This document shows, piece by piece, positions 53,334 to 63,360 of a stretch of DNA of 64,000 bases. The stretch is from an uncultured Flavihumibacter sp. GTDB taxonomy: Bacteria; Bacteroidota; Bacteroidia; Chitinophagales; Chitinophagaceae. The notes under the pieces are model-generated. The model worked only from the letters and a program-made list of their open reading frames with translations. It was not told the DNA's origin and ran no database searches. The position numbers and the translations under genes were made by a program. The stretch is taken from contig CABHOY010000004.1 in the NCBI GenBank assembly GCA_902168105.1, positions 1-64,000 of the forward strand, given 5' to 3'. How positions within the stretch are numbered: position 1 is the first letter of the stretch; each line of letters opens with the position of its first letter.

Positions 53334-54491
53334 TTATTTCCCCGAGTTTCTGACAGCGCCTTCCACTACAATTCCCAAACGGGTGAACGTATTTTCGTTC
53401 GTGATCATTATCCGGTTTTCCTTAAACCACTTCATAAAGTCATTCCATTTCTGTTCATGTTCACTGGTCCACTCTCCAAATGCCTTTTCCTCCCCCTGTC
53501 CCAATATCCAGTAATTATAAGCCTCCAGGTGCCCGGCTTCTCTCACTTTTCGCTGGAAATCGAAAAGCACTACCGGATGAAGGGTATCATTTCCCTGCTG
53601 TTCATATAAACCCAGGAACTTAGTCCTGATGCGGTCTAAAGATGTCAGATTGATCATCTTCTCCCCTATCAATGATTTCACCAGGGTCATTTCATATACG
53701 CCGTTTGCGAACGAATCCCCCAATGATCTCATCATCTGGGAAGTAAGGCTGGCTACCTGGGCCTTCCTGCTTTGCCCCGGGTCCAGCAATATAACATTGT
53801 TATTCCTGGCAAAACTTACGGATACACTGGTATCAGAGTCAAATTTAATCTCTCCTTTGTAAGTATAATATAAAAGTTTACTGATCTCCTCCGTCCGTTT
53901 AGAGCCTCGCTCCAGGTTCATAAATATCTCCCCATAGATCATTCCCCATACTTCCTGGTCAGAGTCAAGGAATATCTTTGCGGCACGGTAGTAATTGGAT
54001 GGGTACATAGGTGCAGATCTTATTCCTCGTTCGAAAAATTCCAATGCCGCATTGTGATCATTTTTCTTCAATTCCATAACACCCCGCTCCAGGTATAAAC
54101 TACCTTCTTCCGGAAACTTCTTAATGCCTTCGTCGTAAGTGTCCGTTGCTTTATCCGGCTTTCCCATTTCATCAAGGGCATTACCCATCATAGCATATAC
54201 TCTGCCCGTAGCTTTTTTCCTCTTCACCAATTCCTTTAACAGCTTTATGGTTTCCTCAAATTTCCCCTGCTGATATTTAGCCAGGGCAAGTTCATAGATA
54301 AACTCAGGTTCATCAGGGTCCAGCTTACGGCCTTCCTCAAGCAATACTATTGATTCCGCCAGTTTACCATTATCCATCAGTTCAATGGCTTCCCGCTTTT
54401 TTGCCTGGGCCTTTTCTTTGTCGGTCGTCTGGGCGCTCACCACAGATACAGAGAAACAGCTGATGACTATCAGGGGTAGAAGTATTCGCAT
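53334..54491 (-). CDS. TPR-repeat protein, exported
   Basis: A 385-residue protein with a signal peptide (about residues 1-20, ending SVVSAQ). TPR units start with AKKREAIELMDNGKLAESI and continue through FIYELALAKYQQGKFEETIKLL, GRVYAMMGNALDEMGKPDKA and AALEFFERGIRSAPMYPSN (about residues 30-170). The second half is not repeat-like and has a conserved FARNNNVILLDPGQSRK and WILGQGEEKAFGEW. The function is unknown. It lies just upstream of the lipoprotein gene at 52627 on the same strand. Confidence 0.82.
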   Translation of the reverse strand: MRILLPLIVISCFSVSVVSAQTTDKEKAQAKKREAIELMDNGKLAESIVLLEEGRKLDPDEPEFIYELALAKYQQGKFEETIKLLKELVKRKKATGRVYAMMGNALDEMGKPDKATDTYDEGIKKFPEEGSLYLERGVMELKKNDHNAALEFFERGIRSAPMYPSNYYRAAKIFLDSDQEVWGMIYGEIFMNLERGSKRTEEISKLLYYTYKGEIKFDSDTSVSVSFARNNNVILLDPGQSRKAQVASLTSQMMRSLGDSFANGVYEMTLVKSLIGEKMINLTSLDRIRTKFLGLYEQQGNDTLHPVVLFDFQRKVREAGHLEAYNYWILGQGEEKAFGEWTSEHEQKWNDFMKWFKENRIMITNENTFTRLGIVVEGAVRNSGK

Positions 54492-54593
54492 AAAATAGGT
54501 ATTGAGATTGTCCCTTATGAGATAATAAAGATAAATATTTCCTATTTGAAGAACTCCAGTTTCCGGGGAGGATTGGGAAAATTTTAACGAAGG

Positions 54594-55220
54594 TTATTTC
54601 CGGATGGGCTTTCCACTTACATATTTATTGTTGATGATTACAAAGCGGTATGGCAACAAAGCATCAGCGCCTGCATAATCCACGCCTATCCGGGGAGTTG
54701 CAATGATGTCTTCTTCAGGGGGCACAAAACCATCTGAAGTAAGATAAAACTTATCTTCCAGCAATGAATGTCCGGTACGACTGGTATTGATCCCCAATGC
54801 CTTTGCGACATTGCCCGGCCCCCGGGTCAATGTAAAATCGGCGGTCTTCTTTCCTGTACGTTGCAGCATGACAGGTATACCCGTTAAAGGCTCCGCCCCC
54901 CTGATAAGGATGGCATGCGGAATATCAACCTTGTTAGTCACTATATTGAACATCTGATGGATGCCGTAACACAGGTATACATATGCCACACCCGCCTCAC
55001 CGTACATGACCTCTGTACGTGCAGTACGCCTGCCGCCATACGCGTGAGAAGCTTTGTCGGTAACACCGGCATAAGCTTCTGTCTCTACGATACGTGCAGT
55101 TGTAAGCTCACCGTTAAAGTTTGTTACGATGATCTTTCCTAATAGTTCACGGGCAATTGTCAGAACGTCAGAACGGTCGTAAAAACCCGATGATAGTGGT
55201 TGATTAGCAGTGGTATGCAA
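54594..55220 (-). CDS. DNA-3-methyladenine glycosylase (AAG/MPG type)
   Basis: A 208-residue base-excision repair enzyme that removes alkylated and deaminated purines. Motifs: the catalytic region ARIVETEAYAG (Glu, about residues 41-51), KASHAYGGRRTART, VYLCYGIHQMFNIV and LTRGPGNVAKALGI (about 128-141). Length fits the family. An unknown gene ends 23 bp upstream, with no promoter seen between, so the two may form one transcript. Confidence 0.93.
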   Translation of the reverse strand: MHTTANQPLSSGFYDRSDVLTIARELLGKIIVTNFNGELTTARIVETEAYAGVTDKASHAYGGRRTARTEVMYGEAGVAYVYLCYGIHQMFNIVTNKVDIPHAILIRGAEPLTGIPVMLQRTGKKTADFTLTRGPGNVAKALGINTSRTGHSLLEDKFYLTSDGFVPPEEDIIATPRIGVDYAGADALLPYRFVIINNKYVSGKPIRK

Positions 55221-55243
55221 GGTGTTAGATATAACCGTTCCCG

Positions 55244-55810
55244 TTAAACGATCTTCAAGCGGGGTTCCAGCAATGTATAGATCTTGTTTAACACAGGCAC
55301 AAGACTTTCAAAATCAAAATCTTCCCGGAAGGAATCCGTATCTGACGACCAGAGGAAAAGGTCTGCACAGATCTCGATGTATTCCCTCACGATATCACTG
55401 TCCAGGAGTGCCAGCAGCTCTTCCACATTTTCCTGCAGTGCATAATCTTTTACAACACCAAGGGCGCCATAGATCTCATACAACAGCGGATCATCATCTG
55501 CTTCCAGGAATTCAGCTTTCAGGGAAGAAAAGTCAAAACCCGTATAAGCGGTGTCTGTTTCATTGATATCCTTTCCCCATGCCTGCAAGTTCGGCGTATC
55601 AAATGTAACAACACCATCTTCAATACCCTTCCTTAAAGAAGGAAGATCAACATATAAACAGATCCTTCCATCTGCATCTGTCAGTAACCTAACAGTGTCA
55701 TTGTCTGACGTATCGGCTCCTGAAACGGTATAATAAGTCTCATCGTTATAAACTACCTGCAGTAAATACTTCTTGTATTTCTCGGAGGCTGCATCATAAA
55801 ATTCTTCCAT
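55244..55810 (-). CDS. Uncharacterised acidic protein
   Basis: A 188-residue cytosolic protein without signal peptide or membrane segment, rich in Asp, Glu and Leu. The N-terminal third has short strands (YLLQVVYNDETYYTV, ICLYVDL) and the rest is mainly helical (EVAD-type, YEIYGALGVVKDYALQENVEELLALLD). No family recognised. It may be co-transcribed with the glycosylase gene 23 bp downstream. A terminator just upstream (55845-55878) isolates it from the M14 gene. Confidence 0.68.
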   Translation of the reverse strand: MEEFYDAASEKYKKYLLQVVYNDETYYTVSGADTSDNDTVRLLTDADGRICLYVDLPSLRKGIEDGVVTFDTPNLQAWGKDINETDTAYTGFDFSSLKAEFLEADDDPLLYEIYGALGVVKDYALQENVEELLALLDSDIVREYIEICADLFLWSSDTDSFREDFDFESLVPVLNKIYTLLEPRLKIV

Positions 55811-55844
55811 ATTAATGCTAGTTATTCTTCTAAGGTACTAAAAT

Positions 55845-55878
55845 AAAAAAACCGCCCCACATAACATGAGGCGGTCTT
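55845..55878 (-). terminator. Terminator after the M14-M20-M14 operon
   Basis: The stem ACCGCC / GGCGGT, with a 13-base loop, is followed on the minus strand by seven T residues. It lies about 20 bp after the stop of the last hydrolase gene. Confidence 0.85.
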
Positions 55879-55900
55879 TCTTCATCGTACAATTTATTCC

Positions 55901-58684
55901 CTATTTAATGCCGTATAAACCATTGAACAGTAACTTAAAAGTGCCGTGTGACTGGGCTCTGAAAGTTATTTCCGGCCCGAAGGCATATAATCGGCCCTTG
56001 CCCACCGGGGCCTCAAATGCGGCCACCCCATCTTTAAGATAGGCCTGTCCCCACGCCCATCCACTACGCAAAGGCTTATCTGTCGTGAACCATGCTACAG
56101 GACGTACGCCTTTTTCTGCTGCATCGCTATCCAGCTTAAATACAGGGCTATTGTCGAAATTAACATCTCCGACAGAAGGCATTCCCCAGGCTGCCGTGCT
56201 CGTACTGTCAAAAGCCACCTGCAGGATACTTCCCGGTACAAAGTATTTGGTTCCGGGCAGCGATTGCTCTTTGCCGTCCTTTCCTTTTTCCACCAACGCA
56301 TTGTGCACCGGAAGTCCCAGGTGATATGCCAGATTGGTACTGGTACCAATTGTAATAATGGTACCACCTGCTTCCAGGAATTCCTTCAGTTTAGGAATAG
56401 AAGTATCCTTTGTGATCCGGCCCAATGTATGGCGGTATTGTTCAGGTATCCCCGCGGGGTCGGGTGGCGCTTGCCTTGAGCCGTAACGGTTTCCTTCCTC
56501 TCCTGAAACCGGAGGAATAGCCCGTGTTACGAACACGATCACGTCGTATTGTTGCTTCAGGTCCCCCGCATCAATATCCTTCGGGTAGACCTGTTTGAAA
56601 GGGAAGTGATACTGCTCCATCATCCAACGTACCCAACCCGATGGCATGGAGCCACCATAGTTATCCCAAAGAGCAATGCGCAAGGTAGTCGCCTCCACCA
56701 TTCCCTTAGGGCGCCTGGCCACCGGTTTTGCAGCTACTCCCAGCTTTGCTACTGCAGTTTTCAGGATACTATTGGCCTGCGTTCCTGCTGGTACAAAGAA
56801 GGTCCCGGGCGCTTCACCTTTAGCTCCTTCCGGTAACCGGTATACCTTCACCCCTGCTTTCAATAAATCATTCACTGCGATGAATGCATTATTCACATAA
56901 GCGCTCAGAAGATAACCGCCGCTTGTTGCAGGTGTGAATGGCAGGGCTACCGGCGACTGCAGTTCGCCGTATGGCACTTTCTGAAACGGTCCGTCAAAAT
57001 CGTCCAGGATGCGGTCAAACTTTACACCCATCTGGAAAGCCAGCGTCCACCCTGCCGCGTCGTAAGGACGGACAGGAGGACCACCCGGATATTGGAAGTC
57101 GTTAGGATGGTCCTGTGGTTCAAACATGTCCAGTACATGCGGACGAAATGCCTGATTCGTACGTACGATATATGAGTTAGCCGGATATTGCTTTTCCGCT
57201 ATCATGAATGGTGCTGTGGCCTTCTGTACGGAAATCCCTGTTTTGATCAGTGCATTGATGAATTTCACCGCCGTAGCAAAGTCCGGCTGATCCGCCGGCA
57301 GTATATATCCGCGAGGATCCCTTTCTGCAAGATTCTTGTATACAGCATCATAGTACTGCACGGGGATGTTATTGCCTCTTCTCATCCATCCGTATGGATC
57401 ACTGCCATCATCTTTAGTAGTATCGTTCTTGTCTTTTTTGTAAGCGGCTGTGATAGCTTCGGCATGCCTGGGAGACAACGTCCATGAGTCGGTATTACCT
57501 TTATCGATGGCATTCTTACCCATTTTATAAATGTTGTACAACACCTCATCGCGCTGACGGGCGGCATAATCCAGCACTGCATAGTTCAGCGAAACAGAGT
57601 AATCGATAGACCTTCTGAAACGCCAGTCCGCCGTTGGCTTAACAGGATTAGGCGTCGCCCCGTTCGGGATCAGTCGCTGTGGTACAACCGGGATCTTTTC
57701 GGGGGTAGGATTACCGATAATCTCCGTTAGCAGGCCTATCATGTTATGATACTGTGTGGTAGTCCGTAAACCGCCGTTATACCAGGTAGAAAAACTGGAC
57801 CCGTTCAAACGGGTATAACCAGGTTTGTCTTCTGCATTCAACCTGTTATACATCGCTGCGCCCAATGCATCAATGCCGGTGATCATCAGCGGGTCAAAGA
57901 AATAATTGAAAGGGTCGCGGTAGGGAGGTCCTGCCAATACAGAACCTTCCGGGCCGCGTTGGTGATGATTATACATGATCTGCGGCATCCATTCCAGGAA
58001 CAGTTGTTTTCCCATATTGGCGCTTTCCTTCATGTTCATGATATAGAAGTCACGATTGTTATCGTGCCCTATATATTTCTGGTACAGCACAGGCAGTTGA
58101 TCTGTTGAACGTTTCAATGTATCTGCATTGCGCATGTACCAGTTGGTAGTAATCTCTTGTCCGTCGGGATTAGCATGCGTCATCAGTACTATCACGTTGT
58201 CGAGTATACGCATTGTTTCGGCATCGTTCCGGCTGATGAGCTGCCAGGCTGTTTCTATCAGCTGATGCGTTCCTACTACCTCAGTAGCATGCAGTCCCCC
58301 GTCTATCCAAACAACCGCTTTACCTTTATCGGCCAGGTTATGCGCCTGTTCAGGCGTAATACCTTCGGCTCTTGCTAATTGCTGGGAGATCTGTTTATAT
58401 TGATCGAGTTGTTTGATATTCGCAGGTGAAGAGATGACCAGCATGTACTGGTGACGTCCTTCTTCTGTAAGACCAATGTCTACCAGCTTAACCCTGTCGG
58501 ATGTTGCAGCCAGCTTTTCAAAATACGCTGCTGTTTGTGTGTAGGTAGCCAGCTGATAATCATCTCCTATATTAAAACCAAAGTGCTGTTTAGGTGATGG
58601 TATAGTTTGGGCCTGTAGCTGTGATGCGCAGCAGATAGCTGCAGTCATAAGCCAGCCCCTTAAGGTATGTTCCATAGTGCTCAT
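55901..58684 (-). CDS. Exported M14 family zinc carboxypeptidase (second paralogue)
   Basis: A 927-residue exported protein. Signal peptide at about 1-26; the M14 domain starts at about residue 35. Zinc ligands: His 132 and Glu 135 in GGLHATEVVGTH, and His 240/241 in QIMYNHHQRGPEGSV. The catalytic Glu is in MIGLLTEIIG (about residue 321). The last 400 residues form an extra domain of unknown function with LGVAAKP-type and GAMT-like repeats shared by both paralogues. It removes C-terminal residues or cleaves a modified peptide; substrate unknown. Its ATG overlaps the M20 stop by 4 bp, so translation is coupled. Confidence 0.88.
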   Translation of the reverse strand: MSTMEHTLRGWLMTAAICCASQLQAQTIPSPKQHFGFNIGDDYQLATYTQTAAYFEKLAATSDRVKLVDIGLTEEGRHQYMLVISSPANIKQLDQYKQISQQLARAEGITPEQAHNLADKGKAVVWIDGGLHATEVVGTHQLIETAWQLISRNDAETMRILDNVIVLMTHANPDGQEITTNWYMRNADTLKRSTDQLPVLYQKYIGHDNNRDFYIMNMKESANMGKQLFLEWMPQIMYNHHQRGPEGSVLAGPPYRDPFNYFFDPLMITGIDALGAAMYNRLNAEDKPGYTRLNGSSFSTWYNGGLRTTTQYHNMIGLLTEIIGNPTPEKIPVVPQRLIPNGATPNPVKPTADWRFRRSIDYSVSLNYAVLDYAARQRDEVLYNIYKMGKNAIDKGNTDSWTLSPRHAEAITAAYKKDKNDTTKDDGSDPYGWMRRGNNIPVQYYDAVYKNLAERDPRGYILPADQPDFATAVKFINALIKTGISVQKATAPFMIAEKQYPANSYIVRTNQAFRPHVLDMFEPQDHPNDFQYPGGPPVRPYDAAGWTLAFQMGVKFDRILDDFDGPFQKVPYGELQSPVALPFTPATSGGYLLSAYVNNAFIAVNDLLKAGVKVYRLPEGAKGEAPGTFFVPAGTQANSILKTAVAKLGVAAKPVARRPKGMVEATTLRIALWDNYGGSMPSGWVRWMMEQYHFPFKQVYPKDIDAGDLKQQYDVIVFVTRAIPPVSGEEGNRYGSRQAPPDPAGIPEQYRHTLGRITKDTSIPKLKEFLEAGGTIITIGTSTNLAYHLGLPVHNALVEKGKDGKEQSLPGTKYFVPGSILQVAFDSTSTAAWGMPSVGDVNFDNSPVFKLDSDAAEKGVRPVAWFTTDKPLRSGWAWGQAYLKDGVAAFEAPVGKGRLYAFGPEITFRAQSHGTFKLLFNGLYGIK

Positions 58685-60123
58685 TTTTTGCGGTAATCCA
58701 ATGCCGGCGCACGGTCGCCCAGCATTGCCTCATATTTAAAAGTTGGTCCCTGACGTTTTTTAAGTTCTGCGTTCGCCTTCTCTAAAGTTGCGGGATCATT
58801 AAAAAGATCATAGGCGGTGAATGCGATCGTTTTGGCGGCAACCATCATACCTTTAGCCCCTATGCTGCTACCGGCAGCTGCTACGTTCTGCCAGCTATGG
58901 CCGGAAGAACCAGGTACAAAAGTAGCTGTGGTAATACCTGCAGTTGGTGTTATCCAGCTTACATCCGCCACATCAGAAGAGCCAATGGCTTCCTGCTTAT
59001 CTAATGTGAATGGCCGTACAGTGGCACTTGCCGTATCAAGGTTTGGTATCTTTGATCTATCGACGAGTGTGGACTGAATCCTTCTTGCAAATTCTCTTTC
59101 TGCGGATGTATATGTAAATCCTCCGACCTGCCGCAGATTGGTATCCATTATCTTCGAAAGTGTTTCATTAGGTAACATGTTATACACCCCGCCGATCACT
59201 TCGTAATTCATTTTGGTACCGGTCCCCATAGCTGCGCCTTCGGCTGCTTTCACTAATCTTTCCCACACATCTTTCACCACCTGCATATCAGGATGACGTA
59301 CGTAATAATATACTTCTGCGAATGCAGGCACCACGTTAGGAGCATCCCCGCCTTTAGTGATCACATAATGAATACGAGTTTCCTGCGGAACATGCTCGCG
59401 CATCATGTTCACCATGTAATCCATTGCCTCTACCCCATCCAGCGCAGAACGACCTTTATCGGGCGAACCTGCGGCATGTGCCGATACTCCATAGAAACGG
59501 AACTTTGCATTCTTGTTGGAGAGCCAGGGCAAGATCGCTGCAGAGTTGTCGTTGCCGGGATGCCAGTGCAAAACAGCATTCACGTCATTAAACAATCCTT
59601 CCCTTACCATATATACTTTACCTGAACCTCCTTCTTCCGCAGGACATCCATACACACGAATAGTACCCTTTCCATTATGGTCCTTTAACCAGTTCTTTAC
59701 ACTGATAGCTGCAGCCACAGAAGCAGTTCCAAACAGATTATGTCCGCAGCCATGACCAGCTCCTCCTTCCTGTATTGCCTTCTGTTCTGGTTCTGCAACC
59801 TGCGATAATCCTGGTAGCGCATCATATTCGGCCAGAATACCGATTACAGGCTGTCCACTTCCATAACTGGCTACGAAGGCCGTAGGAATGCCAGCAATGC
59901 CAGCTTTCACAGTAAAGCCTTCCTGCTGCAATGTAGCCTGCAATAAGGCGGAACTTTTTTCTTCCTGATAACCCACTTCGGCATATTCCCAGATCTTCTT
60001 CGCGATATCTTCATACTTAGGCGCCTGCTGATCAAGGTAAGCAGCAATCGCCTTCTTATCCCTATTCTGTGCGATGACCAATACAGGCAGGAAAAAGCAT
60101 AATGACAGAATCAGTTTGCTCAT
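58681..60123 (-). CDS. Exported M20 family amidohydrolase (AbgB-like)
   Basis: A 480-residue protein with a signal peptide (about 1-18, ending VLVIAQ). Peptidase M20D motifs: GILAEYDALPG (about 96-106), GAGHGCGHNLFG (metal-binding, about 122-133), CPAEEGG (about 159-165) and a C-terminal GSSGHSWQN with a conserved His. It resembles aminobenzoyl-glutamate or acylated amino acid hydrolases; a signal peptide suggests a periplasmic task. It overlaps both flanking M14 genes by 4 bp. Confidence 0.9.
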   Translation of the reverse strand: MSKLILSLCFFLPVLVIAQNRDKKAIAAYLDQQAPKYEDIAKKIWEYAEVGYQEEKSSALLQATLQQEGFTVKAGIAGIPTAFVASYGSGQPVIGILAEYDALPGLSQVAEPEQKAIQEGGAGHGCGHNLFGTASVAAAISVKNWLKDHNGKGTIRVYGCPAEEGGSGKVYMVREGLFNDVNAVLHWHPGNDNSAAILPWLSNKNAKFRFYGVSAHAAGSPDKGRSALDGVEAMDYMVNMMREHVPQETRIHYVITKGGDAPNVVPAFAEVYYYVRHPDMQVVKDVWERLVKAAEGAAMGTGTKMNYEVIGGVYNMLPNETLSKIMDTNLRQVGGFTYTSAEREFARRIQSTLVDRSKIPNLDTASATVRPFTLDKQEAIGSSDVADVSWITPTAGITTATFVPGSSGHSWQNVAAAGSSIGAKGMMVAAKTIAFTAYDLFNDPATLEKANAELKKRQGPTFKYEAMLGDRAPALDYRKK

Positions 60124-62903
60124 TTGTACAATTGGTTGAATAATAACTTAAAGGTGCCGTGCGACTGACCACGGAAGGTGATCTCTGGTCCGAATGCATA
60201 CAGCTTACCGATACCTACAGGTGCTACGAACGCTGCTACACCATCTTTCAGGTATTTCTGTCCCCAGGCCCAGCCACTATGTAACGGTGTTGCGGAAGAG
60301 AACGAGATCAGTTTGCGCATACCTGCTTCTGTAGCCCCCGCAGTAAATTTAAACACCGGGCTCCTATCGAAATATACATCATTCTTTGCGGGCATGCCCC
60401 AGTTTTCTTCTGCCGTAGTATCAAGATCGGCAGTCAGCAAACTACCAGGTATGTAATATTTGGTACCCGGTATTGGCTTCAGTTCGCCCTTTGCATTCTT
60501 TTCTGTCAGCGCATTCTCAACGGGCAATTTCAGATGATATGCCAGATTAGTGCTTGTCCCAATTGTAACAATTTTACCCCCGGCTTCGAGGAACTTCTTC
60601 AGCTGCGGAACAGAAGTATCTCTGTTGATACGGCCCAGCCAGGGTTTGAACTCATCCGGTAACTCTTCCGGCTTGGGTGGTTTGTTATAACTGTTCTCAT
60701 TTCTTTTCGGTTTACCTGTGTCAGGGATAGCGCCGGATACGAAGATGAGCAGGTCATATTTTTTTCGCAGGTTACCAGCATCCACTTCCTGTGAATACAG
60801 CATCTTATAGTCGTAATGATACTGTTCCATCAGCCAGCTTATCCATCCTGCAGGAATAGAACCTCCGTATGTATTCCATATGCCTATCCGTAGTGGCGCT
60901 ATCGCTTTCAATCGCGCAGGAGCATTATCGGCAGCACTAACGCGGATACCCAGTTCGGCCGTGGCTTTCGTGAGCACGGCCTTTGCCTTTGCGCCTAACG
61001 GTACATAGAAAGTACCGTTAGCGGTACGGGATACTTTCACGCCCGCCTTCAGCAGATCGTTCGCAGCGATGAATGCATTGTTGGAAGCTGCATCTATGAA
61101 ATAACCCTTTCTACCAACAGGTAAAGTAGTCGCCAATGGTGTTTCGATCTGGCCATAAGGCAACTGCGTAAAGGGCCCGTCAAATCCTTCTGTTATACGA
61201 TCAAACTGTACGCCCATCTGATATGCTAAAGTCCATCCCGCCGCATCATATGGACGAATAGGAGGTCCTCCCGCATATTGAAAATCATTCGGATGGTCCT
61301 GCGGCTCAAACATATCTATCACATGCGGGCGAAAGGCCTGCGCTGTCTTGACGATATAAGAACCTGCAGGATATTGTTTACCATCAACAGTGAAAGCAGC
61401 GCTGGCCTTATGAATAGCAATACCTGAACGGCTTAATGCATTAATGAATTTTACAGCTGTAGGAAAATCTGATTGATCCGCAGAAATAATATAACCACGG
61501 GCATCCTTGTAGTCAGGGTTCTTCAGCACTCCCGCATAATACTTTGATGCGATCGTATCTTCTTTGCCAAAAGCGAACTCGCCGCCGGTTTCTCCTTCAG
61601 TGGTAGTATCTCTTTTCCTTTCCACCTTGTACGCCATACGGATGGAGTCAATATATCTCGGATAGAATGTCCAGTGATCAGTGCTACCACGCTCAATAGC
61701 ATTCTTTCCCATTTTGTAAATGTTGAACAGCAACTCACTTCTGTAGCGCGCAGCATAGTCAAGCACTGCATAATTAAGCGACACAGAATAGTCTATAGAC
61801 TGACGGAAATGCCACTCCTGCGGTACTACAGGATTAGGAGTAGCTCCATTTGGAATGAGCCTGTCTGGTACCAACGGTACATTTTCAGGTGTTGGTCCGC
61901 CAATGATCTCGGTGAGCAATCCGACCATGTTATGAAAATAAGGTGTAGTACGTAGTCCTCCGTTCCACCATGTAGAAAAAGTGGAGCCATTACGTTGTGT
62001 ATAACCTGGCTTATTTTCAACATTCAACCTGTTATTCATAGCGGCACCAACTGCATCAATGCTGGTTACGATCAATGGATCATAGATGTGATTGAAAGGA
62101 TCACGGTAAGGAGGTCCTGCCAGTACTGAGCCTGCAGGCCCACGCTGGTGATGGTTGTACATGATCTGCGGGATCCATTCAACAAACAGCTGGCGGCTGA
62201 TGTTCTGGCTTTCTTTCATATTCATCATATAAAAATCCCTGTTGTTGTCGTGGCCAACATACTTTTCATACAGGCGGGGAATATTCAATGCACGTTTCTT
62301 CGGATCGGCCATGCGCATGTACCAATCAGATACCAGCTCCTGACCATCAGGGTTTGCATGTGTCAGCAGGATGATATCATTCTGTAAGATGTTCATTGTC
62401 TCTGCATCCGTACGTGTTACCAGCTGATACATCGTTTCTATAAGCTGATGTGCGCCTACTGTTTCCGTTGCATGTAATCCGCCATCGATCCAGATTACGG
62501 CCTTACCTTCAGCTGCCAGTTTGCGCGCTGTTTCATCTGTCAGCCCGCTTGCATGTCCCAGCTGTTGTGAGATCTCTTTGTAACGGTCCAGTGCTTTCAG
62601 ATTTTCCGGAGATGATACGATCAGCATATACTGATGTCTTCCTTCTTCCGTCATACCGATATCTACCAGTCTGGCACGATTAGAAGCCGCCAGTTTTTTG
62701 AAGTAGGCTTCCGTTTGTGTATAGTTGGCAAGCTGGTAATCATCCCCGATATTAAAACCAAAATGTTCTTTTGGAGTGGGCACAGCATGAGCTTCCGTCT
62801 CATACTTTTTTTCTGCAGGTCCGGATGACTTGTCCTGGGCACACAGGCACAAGGTTGCAGTCAGCAGAGCGAATGATAGTGTTGTTGATTTAATTCTGCT
62901 CAT
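60120..62903 (-). CDS. Exported M14 family zinc carboxypeptidase (first paralogue)
   Basis: A 927-residue exported protein with the same layout as the gene at 55901-58684: signal peptide (about 1-22), a spacer rich in charged residues, then the M14 domain. Zinc motif: WIDGGLHATETVGAHQLIE; third ligand: QIMYNHHQRGPAGSV; catalytic Glu: MVGLLTEIIGGPTPE. The two proteins align across their whole length, so they arose by duplication. It is the first gene of the apparent operon, about 520 bp from the next gene. Confidence 0.9.
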   Translation of the reverse strand: MSRIKSTTLSFALLTATLCLCAQDKSSGPAEKKYETEAHAVPTPKEHFGFNIGDDYQLANYTQTEAYFKKLAASNRARLVDIGMTEEGRHQYMLIVSSPENLKALDRYKEISQQLGHASGLTDETARKLAAEGKAVIWIDGGLHATETVGAHQLIETMYQLVTRTDAETMNILQNDIILLTHANPDGQELVSDWYMRMADPKKRALNIPRLYEKYVGHDNNRDFYMMNMKESQNISRQLFVEWIPQIMYNHHQRGPAGSVLAGPPYRDPFNHIYDPLIVTSIDAVGAAMNNRLNVENKPGYTQRNGSTFSTWWNGGLRTTPYFHNMVGLLTEIIGGPTPENVPLVPDRLIPNGATPNPVVPQEWHFRQSIDYSVSLNYAVLDYAARYRSELLFNIYKMGKNAIERGSTDHWTFYPRYIDSIRMAYKVERKRDTTTEGETGGEFAFGKEDTIASKYYAGVLKNPDYKDARGYIISADQSDFPTAVKFINALSRSGIAIHKASAAFTVDGKQYPAGSYIVKTAQAFRPHVIDMFEPQDHPNDFQYAGGPPIRPYDAAGWTLAYQMGVQFDRITEGFDGPFTQLPYGQIETPLATTLPVGRKGYFIDAASNNAFIAANDLLKAGVKVSRTANGTFYVPLGAKAKAVLTKATAELGIRVSAADNAPARLKAIAPLRIGIWNTYGGSIPAGWISWLMEQYHYDYKMLYSQEVDAGNLRKKYDLLIFVSGAIPDTGKPKRNENSYNKPPKPEELPDEFKPWLGRINRDTSVPQLKKFLEAGGKIVTIGTSTNLAYHLKLPVENALTEKNAKGELKPIPGTKYYIPGSLLTADLDTTAEENWGMPAKNDVYFDRSPVFKFTAGATEAGMRKLISFSSATPLHSGWAWGQKYLKDGVAAFVAPVGIGKLYAFGPEITFRGQSHGTFKLLFNQLYK

Positions 62904-63039
62904 GTATAGTGGGTTTACGACAGTAACTACGGTTTCTTAAATATCACGCCTACGCTGCAATTGCCGGGTTCACCGCGTGACTCATCACAAATCACCAAGG
63001 TTTAGTATAAGCTTAAAGAGAAAACATCATAGGCAGTCG

Positions 63040-63047
63040 TATCTTTG
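63040..63047 (+). promoter_or_regulatory. Orphan plus-strand -7 element
   Basis: TATCTTTG matches TAnnTTTG, but no TTTG sits at the normal upstream distance, and no plus-strand open frame follows. It could drive a non-coding RNA toward the palindrome at 63225. Confidence 0.25.
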
Positions 63048-63224
63048 CAATAAAGCAATAGGTCCTGCTCCACTATATGTATACAGATTATTAATAATGT
63101 AGTTCTTTTAGCGTTCAGATTTTGGTTGATTGCTTAAACTACCAAAAAAAGTAAAGAATTCATTACCGATCATCAAAAAATGATCATTTCTCCAGATCTT
63201 TTCGACCTATCTTGGATATTTTCA

Positions 63225-63324
63225 GGATTATACAAGGATTATACAAGGATTAACTTACGTTCATCTTACGTTCAAAGACGTAAGATGAACGTAAGTTAAT
63301 CCTTGTATAATCCTTGTATAGTCC
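63225..63324. repeat. Near-perfect palindrome with 47 bp arms
   Basis: Two 47-base arms (63225-63271 and 63278-63324) around a six-base loop TCAAAG. They match at 46 positions, and the single mismatch is a G opposite T that still pairs in RNA. Each arm is built from short direct repeats: GGATTATACAA twice, and CTTACGTTCA twice. No coding frame. It lies in the 519 bp gap between the first M14 gene (start 62903) and a gene ending at 63423. Confidence 0.85.
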
Positions 63325-63360
63325 TCGTTAGATTGATATTCGGGCTATGATAGAAGCTAT

